From Pelecanus crispus (Eukaryota > Chordata > Aves > Pelecaniformes > Pelecanidae): 64,000 nucleotides of DNA. A program made the translations under genes and the position numbers. Position 1 is the stretch's first letter, and the number at the start of each line of letters is the position of its first letter. The notes under the pieces are model-generated. The model was not told the origin of the DNA and searched no databases. It was given only the letters and a program-made list of their open reading frames with translations. The stretch is from positions 13,358,001-13,422,000 of the forward strand of contig NC_134646.1 in NCBI RefSeq assembly GCF_030463565.1, in the 5' to 3' direction. Positions 60,341 to 64,000 of the stretch are shown here, piece by piece.

Positions 60341-63300
60341 AACGGCTCTTTACCCTTCCGTGTAAGTCACTTCATTCCTCAAAACCACATTCCATGGTTT
60401 TATGCTGTCGTATGCTTTCTGTAAGTAGCTGATAACCTTTTTCCATGATTCAGGAGTTAATTACACAGCATTACTATTGTCCTTCCATTCCCCAACCACT
60501 TGCAAAGTTCTGACAAACTTTCAATTTTTTTTGCATTATGTACGGAAAAAGTCCATTTTCCACCTTTGAGTTTATTTGGAAACCAGATTAAAAAGTGAGA
60601 TTTTTGCTCCTTAGGGTATCACAGAAAGTAGAAGTTTATTGACATCTTCCTCTGGCAGCCACAGCCTAAACAAAATGTTAACACATATCTGCAGATAAAG
60701 ACTTCACATTCCTCTAAGTGTCCTCACCCCACATAAAACTGCAATTATTTTACATTTCCTTACAATAGATGCCGCACAACTCCTCCTTGCTGGCCTTATG
60801 TCCTTTTATTGCTATAAAGAACCCTTAGCCCATAAATGGAAAATTAGAGAAGTCACACATTTTTCAAATAAATCACTCTACTAAAGGCAGAGAGGAGGGG
60901 AAGGAGAAAAAGGAAGAGACTTTAAACCAATCTATCTCCTGAATATATGTCAAGGATCTCTGTCTTTGAACAAAGAAAACAGAAGGGTTTCAAGGCCTGA
61001 ATTTGCAGTAATCTTGCAGTTTTTGAATGTTGCATAGATAGCGATTTGTGAAAAGCAGAAATATATTTACCACAACATGCCTTTCCTGAGACTCAGCCTT
61101 TACTAGGTCTTTGTAACACAGAAGGATGGAAAATACCACACAGAGCTGGGGACGAGGCAGGGGCATGACATTTGCTTTCAGATGTTTTTAAAACTCAAGG
61201 AAGTGTTATTGTTTCCATAAATCATTACTATAGGTTTATTTTCCTCAACCCCTTCCCTGTCTTGTTAGACAAAACATAAGTTGGGCATCATCATCACTCA
61301 GGGCGAAAAAGAAGGAAATGGTGGCGTTTTAGCGAGCTTCCCAAAACGATGACTGTCACGGTTTTAATCCCAAGTTCCAGGGAGCACGGTAGTTGTGCAA
61401 GCCTGGAGCAGCGAGGAGAGGAGGGACAAGGGCCATCTCCCTCACCCATGTCCAGAGCACACGCTTGTCTGCAGAACTGCCCCAATTCCCCTGGCTTTGT
61501 CATGGAAATGTGAACCCTGAAAGAAGAGTCTATTATGTCAAATTACGAATTATATTATCGGGTTTTAAGTAATTGTTTGCTGACTGTTGTCATGCACATG
61601 TGGTTTGTTGGAAGTTGATGTAATCATTTTGGCAAATTTCCACCAGCAGGAATCAGCCGGGGTGAACTCTTAAATCAGCTGCTGTGGGGGTTCACATTGT
61701 GCAGTTAATGGGTGAAAGACTAACACAGGCACCCTTCAAAGTTAATTTACGTGAACCCATTTTTAGAAGTAGTGCATTATGTCTTAACTGTATGAAAAGT
61801 ATTGTGGACATATTAGCATTCATAAAATTCATTAGAAACCCATTAGTTCAAATGAAAGAGTTCTGTATATATAGTTCTTTCGTACTATATAGTTTTATAG
61901 TTCTTTCATACTATAAAATTTAACATTTTTATGGCCAACAAAAAGATATAAAGTGTATAGGAAATATAGAAAAAATATGTGCTCTGTTTTTGTGGAGCCA
62001 TTTGAATAAAGTTTTCATCCATCAGAAAGATTTTTGTTTCAACCAGACATCAATTAAAATAAATATACAAGACTACTCCAAAATAACCTTAACTTACTGG
62101 AATGCATTCACTCACCAGGCTACATAAATATGGGTACACCCACATTTTTTTCCCTAATTCTGTGGTCCAAAACATCTATGTCAGATCCTGGAACACTTCA
62201 GTATGATGTAATGAGGCAGCTGATATTTCTTTTTCATAAATTCACTAAAACAGTAAATAATAATACTTCGGTGACTGGAACTTAAAAGCATAAACTGGCA
62301 CACTTACTTGCCAAATATAGCTGTGTAGACTTTTCATTGAGATAAATTGTAGGGGTTATACTTATACACATATATATGTATTTGTACATATGTAGATATG
62401 ACTTTTTAGAGAAACAAAAAGTTCAGTAAAAAGAACTTTGTAATGAATCTCAATAAGCTGCTTTTACAGTTTTCAAGTATTTATAATTGTTGTTTGTGGG
62501 TGCCTTTTCTTAGGGCATCCATGCTATTAAGATATTGGTCTTTTGGTTTGTCCTTCCACAGACTTCTATCACAAAATGAAGCTATTAAGCAAATGCAGAA
62601 TAAATCGAGCACAAACAGTATGGCACACAAATAATTTCCATTAAAGAAGTTCAATATATAGATAAAAGGAAAACTTGATAAAAATAAATGGCAGAGTCTA
62701 AGTGGATTTTGTATACTGCTATCAGGATTAAGTGTTACACAAGTTAAGCTCCATGGCAATGTTTAGTATTATTGCTAGGAACTGTTCTATCCATCCTGTA
62801 TTGTTTAAACACTAATTTTTTATATAGCTTCTATAACATAGTTCAATTTTTTTTTTTGTTTTAGTACCTTGATAAAGAAATGATTCAACGGCTAACAATA
62901 AAAATCCCTCACAATTTGTCACTTGAATTCTAAAAGCTGTAAAACCACGTGATAAATGTACAAAGCACATATTAAGAAAACCTCAGTGTTTTGACGACTT
63001 TGATGTTGCTTGTTGTTAGCTTTGTTTTGTGATCACTTTAGACAAAACACCTGCACTGATTTTAAACCAGTTAAGTGATATGTAACCTGTCGTATATGCT
63101 ATGAAAGCTAACAGCATGCATTTTCCCAGGTCTGCTGTGGTTTGAAACTAAACCAGGGTGCTTTCTTTTTCAACTGTGGAAACCTTTTTCTTAAATAATT
63201 ATTATTTTCATTAGGGATCACATCAGCTCATTTAGGGATGTCAAAGAACCTTTTCCTAAGCTGACTTGAAAACACCAGCTTTTGTTTACAGCGAAGGAAG

Positions 63301-64000
63301 ATAAACTCCAATCTCTTTGTTGATCTGAGCACGAGAAGGACGAAATCTGTTGACTCAGGTATCTACACGTACAGATGAGCTAATGGTTTAATTTCAGCCA
63401 AAGTGCGTATCACTGAATACAGATCGAGTTTAAAGAAAACTCCTAGATCATGTGGATGTCTCATATCTGCAGCCAATAATATTTTAAAAGTTTAGTTTTG
63501 GAACTTATAGTCTATATATCCTCTTAACTAAGTTCCGCTCATATTCTCTTTCTGATATCCACCTAGGTCAAACAGCACTCAGGCACGAAAAGCAGTTGAT
63601 CCATTAGTAACTTAACATGGTTACAACCCATAACTAGTACTTCAAGCGGACATTATTCTCATAACTACTCCTCGGGCTTCATTTCAGTTCATTAGTGTCT
63701 GACGGCCCGGGATGGTTTGATTTGCTTGTGCCATTAGGGAGCTCACTGGACTCTCTCTGGCTTTGGTAGGTGTAAAGCGCCGTCTCTTTCTTACCCTTCA
63801 GTTAACTGGAGTAAGGCTGAAAACCTGGAGGCTGCAGAAGGAAGTTACTGTGTTTCTGGTTTACCTGGACTGTGTATATTAACCAACCTGATTGCCTCTG
63901 TAAAGTCCACCTCCCGAAATATCTGCTACTGAGCCAAATCCTGCTGTCACCAGTGAGTGCCTGAGCAGCACAAGTCCCTCCTTTTAACAGGATTAAAAGA
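60341..64000. other. Intergenic; no gene seen
   Basis: AT-rich noncoding DNA. Contains a 20-bp direct repeat with a 26-bp period (61870-61889 and 61896-61915) and a GC-balanced stretch at about 61500-61740 that could also be regulatory. Confidence 0.6.
61870..61915. repeat. 20-bp direct repeat, 26-bp period
   Basis: TATAGTTCTTTCGTACTATA at 61870-61889 recurs at 61896-61915 with one G-to-A change. Confidence 0.9.

Noticed and set aside
1..64000. CRISPR arrays, tRNA or rRNA genes
   Set aside because: No regularly spaced repeat array and no cloverleaf with A and B box sequence was noticed by eye; the DNA is vertebrate.

Overview
The window is vertebrate nuclear DNA, most likely from a bird. 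Three CR1 LINE 3' ends are present, recognisable by their terminal tandem ATTCTATG-type repeats, along with a relic of a class I (gammaretrovirus-like) endogenous retrovirus. The only protein-coding gene I can support is a four-exon gene on the minus strand, protocadherin-18 (PCDH18), at 42702-51750. The rest is AT-rich noncoding DNA with long homopolymer runs and no open frame that looks like a gene.

Layout. 1-20886: gene-poor DNA with a CR1 3' end (2054-2173), simple repeats and a GC-richer block at 17300-18360 that resembles a regulatory element. 20887-23480: a 5'-truncated, internally deleted ERV on the minus strand, with 3' LTR, polypurine tract, damaged reverse transcriptase, protease and Gag nucleocapsid remnants. 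23481-42200: noncoding DNA that includes a perfect 16-bp hairpin (36234-36272) and a purine-rich block (39660-40740). 42190-51900: PCDH18. 51900-52320: CpG-rich promoter region. 52309-52955: a G-rich minisatellite whose promoter-distal part has an exact 46-bp higher-order period. 53050-64000: upstream intergenic DNA with a third CR1 (57258-57388) and further candidate enhancer-like blocks.

PCDH18. Exon 1 (49267-51750) encodes the signal peptide, six cadherin repeats, the transmembrane helix and the start of the tail. Exon 2 (48234-48322), exon 3 (47941-48104) and exon 4 (42702-43393) encode the rest of the cytoplasmic tail. All junctions follow GT/AG and keep frame. The spliced product is 1142 residues when started at 51750, close to the roughly 1135 residues of mammalian PCDH18. 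Notable points are a CAG-encoded polyglutamine tract in exon 4, a NAGNAG tandem acceptor at exon 2, an 81-codon in-frame read-through into intron 1, and a CR1 insertion about 96 bp from the exon 4 acceptor.

I found no convincing new biological system. The strongest unusual signals are the structured G-rich minisatellite next to the PCDH18 promoter, the polyQ expansion, the ERV deletion structure, and three T-run/G-run homopolymer couplets that may be assembly artefacts.
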